From Sebastes aleutianus (Eukaryota > Chordata > Actinopteri > Perciformes > Sebastidae): DNA of 64,000 nt. The translations under genes and the position numbers were made by a program. Shown here piece by piece: positions 38,729 through 50,405 of the stretch. Numbering within the stretch: position 1 is the stretch's first letter; every line of letters starts with the position of its first letter. Where the stretch lies: contig CAKAKS010000004.1 in assembly GCA_916700875.1 (NCBI GenBank), forward strand, positions 12,854,534 through 12,918,533, in the 5' to 3' direction. Below the pieces are notes generated by a model, which was not told where the DNA came from, did not search any database, and saw nothing but the letters and a program-made list of their open reading frames with translations.

Positions 38729-39089
38729 TAGGGTTGCAAATAACGATTATTTTCATTGTCGATTAATCTGTGATTATTTTCTCGATTAATTGATTAGTTG
38801 TTTGGTCTATAACATGTCAGAAAATGGTGAAAAATGTCGATCAGTGTTTTCCAAAGCCCAAAAAGACATCATCAAATGTCTTGTTTTGTCCACAATTCAA
38901 AGATATTCAGTTTACTGTCATAGAGGAGTAAAGAAACCAGAAAAAAATCACATTTAAAAAGCTGGCATCAGATAATTTTGACTTTTTTTCTTTCAAAATT
39001 ACTCAATCCAATTCAATATTTCAAAAAAGTTGGCGATTAATTTAATAGTTGACAACTAATCGATTAATCGATTACTCGTTGCAGCTCTA
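38729..39089. mobile_element. hAT-like MITE, tagggttgcaa ends
   Basis: Begins tagggttgcaaataacgatt and ends aatcgattactcgttgcagctcta. Flanks atttcagc and atttgaac match at 6 of 8 positions, as expected of an old 8-bp target duplication. The interior keeps ggtctataacatgtcagaaa and cagtttactgtcatagagga, family blocks also seen in part at 50146. 361 bp, no open frame. Confidence 0.85.
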
Positions 39090-41343
39090 ATTTGAACTAA
39101 TAATTACCATTAACACCAACGTCAGCAGCATCATCTCAGCAACCAATTTGAGTGCACTTGTGTAAAAGCAGTTTTTATAAAGTGCTTTACAAGATGGCAT
39201 ATCAAACAAGAATAGTAAAACACACAAGGCGCTAAAAATAAGCACGAACAAAAGAGGGAGAGGAATAATAAAAGAGGAATTACAAGATGCAGTAGATTAC
39301 ATTTTCAGTAGAGAAACCGTAAAAAGAAGCAACAGCATTAAAAACGAGTACGATCAAAATCCGTAACTGTACATAAAAGCAGGACTAAGTCATAAAAGTG
39401 TTTTAAGAGGTGATTTAAGTGTAGTCCATAATCCTTACGAGTGTGAGAAAAGAGCAGAAGTGGCTTTGCTTTAATTGGGAGTGCTTTATGTAGCGCATTA
39501 GTATTGGGCTTTAATATAAAGGGAGAGTAAGCCATATGAGCATATCAGCTACGTAAGGCCATCACCTCAACCTGCCAGTACAGAGGGTACAGATACTGTA
39601 CACAAACATGCAGTGCTGCCATGACAATATTGACTGAAACAAAGTCTTTATCTATTTTATGGAAGGAGTAAGAGAGAAAGAGCAGGACGGATACTGAGTA
39701 AACAGATAGAACAAGGTAATAGGTACAGGGAGTGTCAAACCTAAAAAGCCTAATGGTAAATAAAGTCATCCATATCAGCTCCACCGCCACTTGTAGCCTA
39801 TAGGGGGTTTAGCCATTTAGCCTGGTCTATCAGACAATCAGGAGAGTGGAATATAATTCCAATTCACACCAGACAACTAAACATATATATTTCAGTAACC
39901 AATTAAAAGAATGGATGATTAATACATACACGTCAGCACTAAACTCTCTTTTTGCTATTGCTATCGCTATCTGTATGTTCTGCTTGTCTGCAATTTTGTT
40001 ATATAAATGTCACTACTGCTTTCAACAACTGTGTTTCCTTTTCCAACATTTACACTGCGTGCCCTGTTTTTGTTCCTGTTTTTGATGAATTTTAGGATGC
40101 ATTTTGTAACACCTTGGCCAGGGACTACTACCTTTTTGGCTATTTTTTTATACCATGTGTATTTATTAATTCGCACTGTCCCTTCTCAAATAAACTAAAC
40201 TTTAAAAAACAACAAAGAGACGGAGAGAAGAGACAAAACTTGAAGTGTCAAAGTGTGTTGTCCACTGTGTCGTGTTGACTGATGGATTACAGGAACAGTC
40301 CTGAGGGAGGTATTGATCCGCCTCTGCTCATTTCCTCAAGGAGAGACAGTAAGATCCAAAAACACACACACACACACACACAATATAGATCCAGCGGAGG
40401 AGAAAATGATAATCGATGGCCGTCCAAAATAAACCAGAGAGGTCTTTAACATGAGGCAAAACACTCCCCTCTCTCAACCCCCTGCTAACCAGCGAACCTC
40501 ACCGTCAGCTCCAGAGTCAACGCTACAAAGTGAGTCTCTCTGTTTTATACACGTATGGAGGTTTATCTGATTAGATCCAGCTCGAGGTTTGAGGTCAAAG
40601 ATGCTGGAGCAGAGGGAGATCCCCGTCTAATTGGTTGGATGGAGCACAGGACTGCAGGGAAGGCTCAGCACTGATTTAATTTGGTGTGCGCTTGTGTTCA
40701 GAATGGGTGACGTATCACCAACGCCGCTCCGTCATCGACGACGTGATGTAAACAGATTACCTCTGCTGCCAAACAAGCCTCAGCTGATGTGCTGCTTTGT
40801 TCAAAAGCCTTCACGGGGAATAAAGCATTTTCGAGCTAATTGGTCAACAAACTGAGGCATGCCAGTAAGCACTGTTAGTAAGGACAACGCCACTTAATCT
40901 TTTCAAATCAGCTAATTTGGCTGAAAAGGTCAAATTGTTTGCTCCTTCTTTGGATAGACTATTAACATTCACTAAGTGGGAGCTAGAGAAATAAATACAT
41001 TTACAAATAAATCCTGTAAACTTTCATTATCGAGTCATTTGCAGGTTATATTTTCTGTCTCTGAAATGTCTAAAAAAGATATGCCCAAGGTGACATAACA
41101 TAAATATATTCAATTTACAATGATATATGACAAAGAGAAGCAGTATATTTTCACATCTAAGAATGGAAGCAGTGAATGATAGGCATTTTTGCTTGAAAAA
41201 AGACTAACATGATTCATTGATTATTATTTATTGCTGTTGATCGCATAATCATCACTGCTCAAAAATACTGGTATACCCAGACTTTTTTTTAAAGCTCACT
41301 GAACTAACTTTGATTAAGTATTTAATTGACATTATACATTTTT
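39090..41343. other. intronic stretch, nothing recognised
   Basis: A (CA) run at 40362-40382 is the only repeat seen; a few weak open frames are AT-rich or hydrophobic by composition. Confidence 0.35.
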
Positions 41344-41966
41344 AAGGGCTGTCAATCGATCAAAATATTCAGTTTTTAACTGTTCACAATGTACATTAAA
41401 GGGAGATTTGTCAAGTATTTAATACTCTAATCAACATGGGAGCGGGCAAATATGCTGATTTATGCAAATGTGTGTATATATTTACTATTGTAATTCACAA
41501 AACAATTACAAATATTGTCCAGACACCCTCACAGGTACTGCATTTAGCATGGAAAATATGCTCAAATCATAACATGGCAAACTAAAGCCCAACAGGCAAC
41601 AACAGCTGTCAGTGTGTCAGTGTGCTGACTTGACTAGGACTTGACCCAAACTGCATGTGATTATCATAAAGTGGGCATGTCTGTAAAGGGGAGACTCGTG
41701 GGTACCCATAGAACCCATTTTATTCACATATCTTGAGGTGGGAAGTCCGCTTTGAAATTGGACATTGCCAAAATTTAGTGCAAGTTTGGAGCGTTATTTA
41801 ACCTCCTTTGTGAGTTTCATATGACGCCAGTATCTTCTCTAGCTGTAAAACTGAGGTAGCTACAACCTAAAAAAAACGCAAGTTGCGTTAATGCATTAAA
41901 GAAATTAGTGGTGTTAAAACTAATCTGTGTTGACGCGTTATTATCATATTAACTTTGACAGCCCTA
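41344..41966 (-). mobile_element. TAGGGCTGTCAA-family element, full length
   Basis: Minus-oriented, with aagggctgtcaatcgatc at the left and aactttgacagccctaa at the right. About 620 bp. It has the same block order as the copies at 19997 and 60364. The DR1 motif is decayed here (cttgaggtgggaagtccg). Confidence 0.9.
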
Positions 41967-44217
41967 ATTTTTTTATTATATGCAAATGTTATCTTACATT
42001 GAGATTCTTTACTCAATCTTTGAAGAAAAATGAAATGAAAAGGTGAGAGGAATATATGAAACCTTTTCCCACGGGCTAAAATCTAAAAACACGACGCTGC
42101 TATATGTAAAGTCATCTAGTTTCCATGTCTTCGGCATTACAATTCAGTGTCAGACAGCATATTGAAACGCTTGGAGGGGATGATGGCAGAAAACACACCT
42201 CGGAGGAACAACAAGACATCTGGAACAGATGGAACATCGCCTGAATACAGAGAGGGTTTACCACAGTGCAGTGGGGTTTATACAAAAGGAAGAAGAGGAT
42301 TTATTTTCTGTAATGAGCCAGGCTGCACCTTGTACAGGGCGTACTGTCTGTTTCTCTCCTCACCTCTCAGACACACTGTAATCCCACAGAGAATCCTTCC
42401 CTTTCTCTCGTTTTGAACTCCCACAAAGGCGTCTAGACCCTCTGCGAAGCTGCGGGCAACCGACTGTGTCCGAGCACTTGAACCTCGCCTTGCTGCCTAT
42501 CACCCCTGCAAACAGCACAAGCCCTCGTAATTAACACTGCTGCCGGAAGTTCAATCGCTTCAATGTCACGCAGGAGATAAGGCCCATGGGATGAATGACT
42601 TGGCTTTTTTGGGAGGCAAATGAGTCTTGTGTCTGTTGGCCTGGGTGCCAAGAGACATGGGTGAGAAAAGTGTGGCGTTTATTTAGACAAAAAGGAAAGT
42701 CTCCCTGCTGTCAGGCCGAGCATCACTCGCTCCCTCTGTACAGAGAGCAGCTCTGCCAACACTGCCCTCCATGATCTCAACACTACACGGCTACTGCTAA
42801 TGAGGATCTTCAGAGGTAGAGAGAAACAGAAGAAATGAAAAATTGAGAGGAAGAAATAGAAGAGATGAGAAAATCACAAAGAGAGAGGTCGAATACTAGA
42901 TAGACTCAGGAGACAGGGCGTGACACCATCCTCCTGTTTGCTGCCAACTATTTTCCTCCGACTCAAAACAGCCCTTGACATTTAGCCGGCAGCAGAAGTA
43001 ATCACTGCGGACCTGGAAAAATGAAAAAAATAACAGTTCAGGCGATTGCTCTGAGTCCGTCTTAGTCTTTCTGCAGATAACTCCTATCTAGGTGGAAATG
43101 TATACACGTTTATCTGGAGGAAGACAAGGCTGAGCGGTGATCCGTTCACCTCCATTTGACCCGCAGTTAGCAAAGACTAAAATGAAACACACACAGATAT
43201 ACACATTCACGCATGGCGAGGTTATTCAGGAGAAACCTACTACTATCTATCTACTCAGTCAGCTGGAAATAAGCGGTGTATGAACTATGAAAGCGACGGT
43301 GCCACAAGTAGCCCGGGTGGATTGTTTTTCACTATCTCATCAGCCGATCCTGTGGGCTCAGCAGCTCCAGCAGAGGACGGCGGTGCTGCGCAGCTGCTGA
43401 TTTGTCACACTCAGGGGAAATCAGAATCCTCCCTCCATCAGACGTCGTAAACCACCGTCTGTTTGGGACACTTTGCTCAGGAGAGTCAAGTGCAAATGCA
43501 GAGGCAGACACACGAACTGATGTCTTCAGAGATGTACACTTTCCTTCAAAAAGGAAATTTCTAGAGCCAAACTTCTTTTAATGCTCAAGTCAGACAGATC
43601 ATCCACATGAACAGGGAGAGCGGCAAGCCTGGTGCAAATTAGTTCGATTTGATTTGACACATGCATAAGCCTTGTTTGTGTTAAAATGTCATCTTGAATT
43701 TGGTTCGCTATAAAGTGGAAATTCAATTTGCAACAGCAACCACAAACAATGCTACGCTGCTTCAATAAATATTTAATCAGATAAGATGTTCAACTCTTTC
43801 TGTAAGGGCTGCATTAAAGAGCTGCCGCACCTCTGATAAATGGACGTCGGTGTGTGTGTATGTATGTGTGTGTGGGGGTGTGTGTGGGACATACTGAACA
43901 CAGTATGCGTAAGCATGCCCATGTATAATTGCCGTGGTCAGGGGGGCTATATTTCTGTCTGCTAATTAAGTTTAATTATATTGAATATCATCTGCTAAGG
44001 GCCATATTAAAGACTAATTAGAAATCACAGAGTCTGTGACAGCTGTACAGATCACCCCAACAGCCCCGAACACATGAAAGCAAATTAAAAGAACCAAGCT
44101 GATCAGAAACTCGCTCTGCTTCCATATGCTTTCAAACCCTCCTTGCAAAACAGCAAGGGAAGTAGAGACGGGGTGCTTATTTTGTCATTTGACATATCAG
44201 AATCAGTGGGCAAATCC
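41967..44217. other. intronic stretch
   Basis: TG-rich patch at 43849-43888. The block 43920-44050, with ctaattaag and actaattagaa motifs, is a candidate conserved non-coding element. No gene recognised. Confidence 0.35.
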
Positions 44218-44848
44218 AGGGTCTGAAAAGTGAAGCCAACGCGGAAGTGCCTTTAACTTGCATTCTTTCTAATAGCCAGCAGGGGGCGACTCCTCTGGTT
44301 GCAATAAGAAGTCTGATTGTATAGAAGTCTATGAGAAAATGAGCCTACTTCTCACTTGATTTATTACCTCAGTGAACATTGTAAACATGAGTTTATGGTC
44401 TCAATCGCTAGTTTCAAGTCTTCTTCAATACAGCATGATGTTCATTTAGTAAATTATGGTCCCATTTAGAGTCAAATAGACCATAAAGCAGGGTATGCTT
44501 TAAAGCGTGGCTACCTTGCGATTGACAGGTCGCTACCACGGCGTTATCCGGTCTAGGAGTTGTCCCTGTTTTCGTCTTAGAACTTTAACTCTTTCACAGT
44601 GTGTTTTCTGTTCATGAAAGTAAATTGTAACATTTTAGTTGCCTTAAAATGTCTCATTCAGCGTTCGGTTGTGTTTAGCTCCACCCTCTCGTGTCACTTC
44701 TGGTTGCAAAAGAACCAACATGGCGACAGCCAAATACCAAGATGGCGACGGCCAAAATGCCGAACTCAAGGCTTTAAAACGGCAGTCCACAAACCGGTGG
44801 GTGATGTCACAGTGACTATGTCCACTTCTTATATACAGTCTATGGTCA
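44218..44848 (+). mobile_element. dispersed fish repeat starting gggtctgaaaagtgaagcc
   Basis: The sequence of blocks (gccagcagggggcgactc, tagaagtctatgagaaaatg, gtttatggtctcaatcgcta, cttatatacagtctatgg) is one I know as a widespread teleost repeat. About 630 bp, well preserved, no coding frame. The class is not clear from the sequence. Confidence 0.6.
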
Positions 44849-45351
44849 CAGTCGTTTCAATATTTTATCAAACACTTGATAACAACTTGAAATAAATATT
44901 TCCTACTGCAGAATATTTGCACTTTGACCTTTATAAATATGCTCACCTTCCTGCCCACGAGAACACTCAGCCCTGTCTCACAGGAGACGACAACATTATT
45001 AAAACTGCATTAAAGTCAAACCAAAACAAACATACATGATCAGCTGTGATGAAATAAAAAAAAAAATACTATATTGGTGTACTAACAAACAAAACTCTAA
45101 AAACAAAGCAAAAAGACTGAAACAATTAAGAAATGAAGTCCAGTAGTTGTAAACAGTTCATGGCCATCACTGTGAGCATAAATGGGCACTGTATTAATTA
45201 TAATGTTACCCTGGCAGACCATGAAACGTGATGAATCACAAAATTATACTGGTAATACACCTGCCAATGTGGCTACAGAAAAAAAAAAGGTCAAAAGGAT
45301 TTGTCCTTCCTGCTCACTGTGCACAAACGCATATACACACTCGACGAGATC

Positions 45352-45394
<43 letters not shown>

Positions 45395-45987
45395 CACTTC
45401 CACATCAAAAACAATCCACATCAACATGACTCAGACAAATAACCCACACCAATAATGCAACACAGCTAATCCCAACCAAAAGGAGGACCGCAGCCAAGAG
45501 AACACAACTGCCACAACAACAGGCAGACTGACATTAACTCATTCCAGACCCGCTTTTCTGGCCGCTGCATAAAAACACACTCATGCTAAAGATGGAGGGA
45601 GGTGAGGCGATTAGCCACACAAAGCTGTTTTATTATTAAGACTTTTCTTCTCTGTATGTGTGTTACACATTACACTCCCGCAGCTTTGGGCCGTTTCATG
45701 TGAAAGAACGTCACATGTTAACATAGCACCCAACACTGGATTATGGCACCGAATAAACCTTAGACACTGAGAAGAAAGGAATAACACATGTCTGTTTAAC
45801 ACAATGGAGCCATTCAACCACCCACAAAGCTGCGCTGGACTAGCTACACGATTTCAGGATTTCTAAACGTCAATAGTTCACGAGTCTGGGAAAACCTGTT
45901 TCATTCAAAAAACACATCATCAAACCAATACACAAGCTAATACATAGACTATTCAATACTCTACAGTTGTCTGTATTTGTGGAAGGT
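44849..45987. other. intronic stretch
   Basis: Apart from the CA microsatellite, nothing recognised. Confidence 0.35.
45355..45393. repeat. (CA)n microsatellite
   Basis: 39 bp of uninterrupted AC repeats. Confidence 0.95.
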
Positions 45988-46512
45988 AGGGGTGTAAAAA
46001 AAACGATTTTTAATTAACCTTTTTACTTAACCTCTTAATAATCCAATCCATAATCGCTATTCTGTCTTTCAGAGGTCGTCGTGGGCCAGTTCTAAAGCTG
46101 TACTAGTTATGAAGTGAAGATACTGGCATTATATGAAACTACAAAATCTAAGATATCCCTTGGTACCAACCATGTCATACTAGCTTGTCGCGAAACAGGC
46201 TACAAAACGCTCCAAACTTACGCTAAATTTTGGCGAGGACAAACTGGCATGGCCATTTTCAAAGGGGTCCCTTGACCTCTGACCTCAGGATATGTGAATG
46301 AAAATGGGTTCTATGGGTACCCACGAGTCTCCCCTTTACAGACATGCTCACTTTTTGCTAATCACTTTTTTATCTCAGATTTTATGCATATGGTGGTGTG
46401 TTCTTTATACTATGACAGTTTTCCTTAAATCAGATTTTTAAATAATCGCAATATATTTCTTTGCTTACAGTATCGCAATACATCGTAATATATTGAATGG
46501 TAACCCCTGTAT
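45988..46512. mobile_element. mosaic element: aggggtgta ends with a TAGGGCTGTCAA-family core
   Basis: The ends are aggggtgtaaaaaaaacg and ggtaacccct, unlike the TAGGGCTGTCAA family. The middle (about 46090-46355) is nevertheless the same core: tactggcattatatgaaact, accaaccatgtcatactagc, gggtccc, the DR1 motif at 46273-46285, atgggttctatgggtaccca. Confidence 0.7.
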
Positions 46513-48170
46513 CATGATATATCATGAGCCGACGCTGTAAAAGGACGCGACCTCTGCCCTGAAAGTCAATGTCAGAAGGTGGATCTGTCCCCATTTAGCG
46601 CTGCTTTAATAGAGAAGATGGCACTAAAGCCCAAAGGGACTGTCCTGCAACGAAGGGCAATATCTTCTCACTGCTTGGGCTCTGAAATCCAATTACACCA
46701 ATTTATCGATCGCCATGTATACAGAGCAATTTGGGCCAAACAGAACCTGACTGGCTTTTATCTCGGCTCAAAAATAATATTTTTTTTTGAAGTTGTCCTC
46801 TTTCTATATGGACAGCTGAGTGGGTGTGTGTTTGTGTCATCTCTAGACAGAGAGCCAAGAGGATAAATACAGGAGGAAATGGAGGTCAGCTCTTGCCCTG
46901 ACAAGGTGACATCCTCCGCCACCTTCTCTCAAAAAGATCCTAACCTCCCAGTGTGACTCTTGCTCCCTGTACCCGCCTGCCTGGAGACATATCAAACAAC
47001 AGCAGAAATAAAGAAAAAGATAGAAAGAAGCTAAAGCCTTTGGATGCATGGGGTATATTAAGTGTACAGATTCATATATTCTAAGTCACCCTTACAATAA
47101 AACTGCTACAGATGGTTAGATTAAAGCTACAGAGTGGAACATTAATAAGATAAAAAGATGTCTGTGGTTACCGCTCAGCCTCACTTGTCTGAACACAACA
47201 TCACAATTGAATTACAAAAACAGTCACTATTTTACTGACTAATTAAAACTGCTGATGCAAAGTATCAGCCTCTGATAAAGGGCTGCGTTCTTGAGCCAGG
47301 AATTACTCCGCACAAAGAAAGACAAAAAGATAACGATGGAGAGAGAATGACTATGGAGTGAATCGGGCCACAACCTGACAAATAATTGAGACTTATCCAC
47401 GGAGCATTTGTACGGGAAGGATAGACTTGTCACAGCTGCAATTGAAATGAGCTTTGGAGTAAGCGTTACAGGTACAGTAATTGGCCTATCCATACAAGGA
47501 CTTGCCAGACACGTGTGTAAAGTGGATCCTTCCTCACACCGAGAGCAAATTACCCATAAGAGTCGCCAATAGCTGGAGCTCCAGGCATCTTCTCACCATT
47601 CAAACAGAGGCAGTGGTGGATAACTATTTCTATCTATAATCATTTCCCAGTCTGACTCCCTTGGGAGTGCTTGCGTTGTTTGTTAAGTAGGCCCACGTCT
47701 GTGCTCCCCTGAGTCTCCTGCTGCTCCATAATGAGCCTCTCCAGCTGCACGGCCACCGAAACGGCGGAGGCCAGAGGTTGAGCTGCTCACCTGCTCTAAT
47801 TGGCAGAATCACACTCTCAGTCTTTAGCGGCAGAGCAACCAGGGTGCATATACGGAAGTTACTAAAGATTCATTTTCATAGCACTATTCGAAAAAACAGT
47901 TATGCCGCGGGTCACAGTTAAAGCCATTGGCAGAAACCCTCAAAACGAACAAAAGAATACAACAACAGAGGAAACAATTTCAGTCTGTAGAGGCTAATAA
48001 ACTAAAGGTAAAAAAGTTAACTATTCCAGGTTTAGAGGCAAAGACAGCACAGGTACAGTCTCCCTTCATTTTAAGCAGAGCTCCTGGGACATCCACAGAA
48101 ATGAGACGCCTCTAATGTGAATGGGCAAAACAATTCAGAAACGTACTCACGAAAATGCATTGTGTGTAAG
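46513..48170. other. intronic stretch, nothing recognised
   Basis: Single-copy sequence; a splice-donor-like gtgagc follows agcag at about 47788 on the minus strand but no exon is evident. Confidence 0.35.
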
Positions 48171-48380
48171 TTTAAGACCTAATAAACATATTAAATGCAT
48201 TTCCTTCCTCATAAAACATGTACAGTGCAGATGGTGGAATTTGAAACCTACAAATCTACATTATTCATGTTCGCTTGCTAGCAGTCTTCTACTTCCTTGC
48301 CCTTGTTGGCGCATTGGTACATTTCTTGGCACGTTACCACCACCATATGTCACTCCTAAAAAGATCTCTGCGCTACTGGT
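48171..48380 (+). repeat. dispersed repeat shared with 35651-35850
   Basis: Better preserved copy, including gttcgcttgctagcagtctt and ttggcgcattggtacatttc before the ttaccacca block. Confidence 0.6.
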
Positions 48381-50145
48381 GGTCAAAAGCTTAACATGGT
48401 ACCCATGGGTACAGTAAATACAGACTTCAGTGACCTTGCAAAGTCACTGACTATGACAAATAGGCCTATGAAAATGGTAAATGTGTAAGTAGTCCTGCCC
48501 TAACAAGTGAAACAAACCCACAAGAGTCAGGGAAATGTCAATCAAGCGCGATGTGTACACAGCTACAAGGTCCTGAGGAGAGGTCTAATCAGACAACATA
48601 AGTGAAAAGATGCACCAAGGATATGCAGGGCCTTTAATATGAGAGAAAAAGAATCAATTTATTTGTTCTTTTTGTACCGTTTTTGCTGCTGCAATGTCTT
48701 TTGAATGCTTTTACAGCAGGGCCAACAATAAAGACATCAGCTTTATTTTCGTTTCATTTGAAAATAGAAGCCATGTGATTATTTATGTTAGCCAGACTAC
48801 ATTTGATGCAGAACAGCGGTGTGTCATCAGCATAAAAATGATAGGATATATTAAAATGTCAAAATAAGAGACCCAGGGGTAGCATTTAGACACAGAATAC
48901 ACCTTTTCAGCACTTCATACTGCAGCAGAGCAACATTAGAAATCTCATAAATCACTAATGGCCACTGATGATGGTATGCTTATATCTGACACATCAAGAC
49001 CAATAGGCAAGCCCACTGTCCATGTACTACACTGTACTATACTATCTCTTTATTGCCTAGAATTTAAACTTGGAAAATCTGATTTTGTAAAAGACTGCTT
49101 AGTATAAACACCACACTAAAGCCTTTAACCCTATATTTTCATGTTTATGGAGTCATTTTCTAATGGAACGATATAGATTTTTCCTTGTCCAGTTTGAAAT
49201 AATAATAATATACAGCACAATAATAAAAAGTCACTCACACAGTAATAAAAGCATGAAAGTGCAGAGACATCATAAGTTAGCCAACATTAAAACTTTAGGT
49301 GAACTAACAAAAAGTGAATGTTGCCCATAACTGGGCTTACAGCTGTGTGCATCCCTTTATTTACATATTTATTACAGTTCAGTATTCATGAGACAGAAGG
49401 TAATATCAGTTAAGTGTTTCAACGTTTCTTATTATTCAGCATGGGAGAAAATTAAAATGGAGCATTTAAAGTGCCAGCTGAGGCTTATAAACTATCCCAT
49501 GAATCCTTCAACAGGGTAATTTACAACTCTGCAGGGCTGACTTCATTCAAGGAAGAAAAACAAATGTCGGCCATGCATGGAAGCGAAAAACCCACAGGGA
49601 GAGAGAGAGAGCTATCTGCTGAAACACGCAACCACCATCTGCTGTACACAAGCTTTCATATTCATATACTGTAAACGTTTTACATTTCATATAAAAAGGC
49701 AATTAGGTTCTCTCGCACTTTCTGTAACCTGATCGGCTACACAAAGGCCAACAAACAAGCACATCTATTAGATACAGTAGAAAAACGCGAATGATGCAAA
49801 ATACAACACAGGAGGCCACCGGAGCCTAAGATTGACCGACATGTCCTTGTTCTTAAGATAAAATGGAATAACAACAATATTTAGTAGTGACCTATACTTG
49901 TATGTTCAAGTTAATCTCATGCACTTGAACTCATACATCCACTGATCCCCTTTGGATGCAGTGAAATCAAGTGTCAATATATATGTAATATAACAGAGAT
50001 GAAACAGGCATACAGTGCTCTTCAACTAGGAAAGATTCATTTATAAAAACACAATCAATTGATTCTGGATTGTAGATCTGACAAATAATACCCCTATAGA
50101 AAGATGTTGTTCTTGGTGTGTTAGAAAAAACAGTAATAGCAAATA
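48381..50145. other. intronic stretch, nothing recognised
   Basis: AT-rich single-copy sequence without repeat ends or exons. Confidence 0.35.
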
Positions 50146-50405
50146 GGGCTATAACTCATGTTTATATTCATTATTGACTAATCTGCAGATTTTTTTCTCT
50201 AATTAATCACAAATAAGCCTTAGGTCTGTAAAATGTCAGAAAATAGTGGAAAAAGTCCAAGTTCATATTGCTTGTTTTGTCTGAATAACACACATTTGCT
50301 GAAACAACTGAAAAAAAAAAAATACTTCAGCAATTAATCAATAATCAAAATTGTTGCCAAATACATTTTCTGTCAATACATTAATTGGTTAATTTGTGCA
50401 AGTAT
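50146..50405. mobile_element. decayed relative of the 38729 MITE
   Basis: Begins agggctataactcatgttta and keeps tctgtaaaatgtcagaaaat, tgcttgttttgtctgaata and ttaatcaataatcaaaatt. The right end is lost. Confidence 0.6.

Noticed and set aside
42147..42416. 89-codon plus-strand open frame with a Cys-containing segment
   Set aside because: No ATG at its proposed start, no zinc-binding pattern and no splice context.
47784..47792. agcag|gtgagc splice-like motif on the minus strand
   Set aside because: No open exon on either side and a weak pyrimidine tract.
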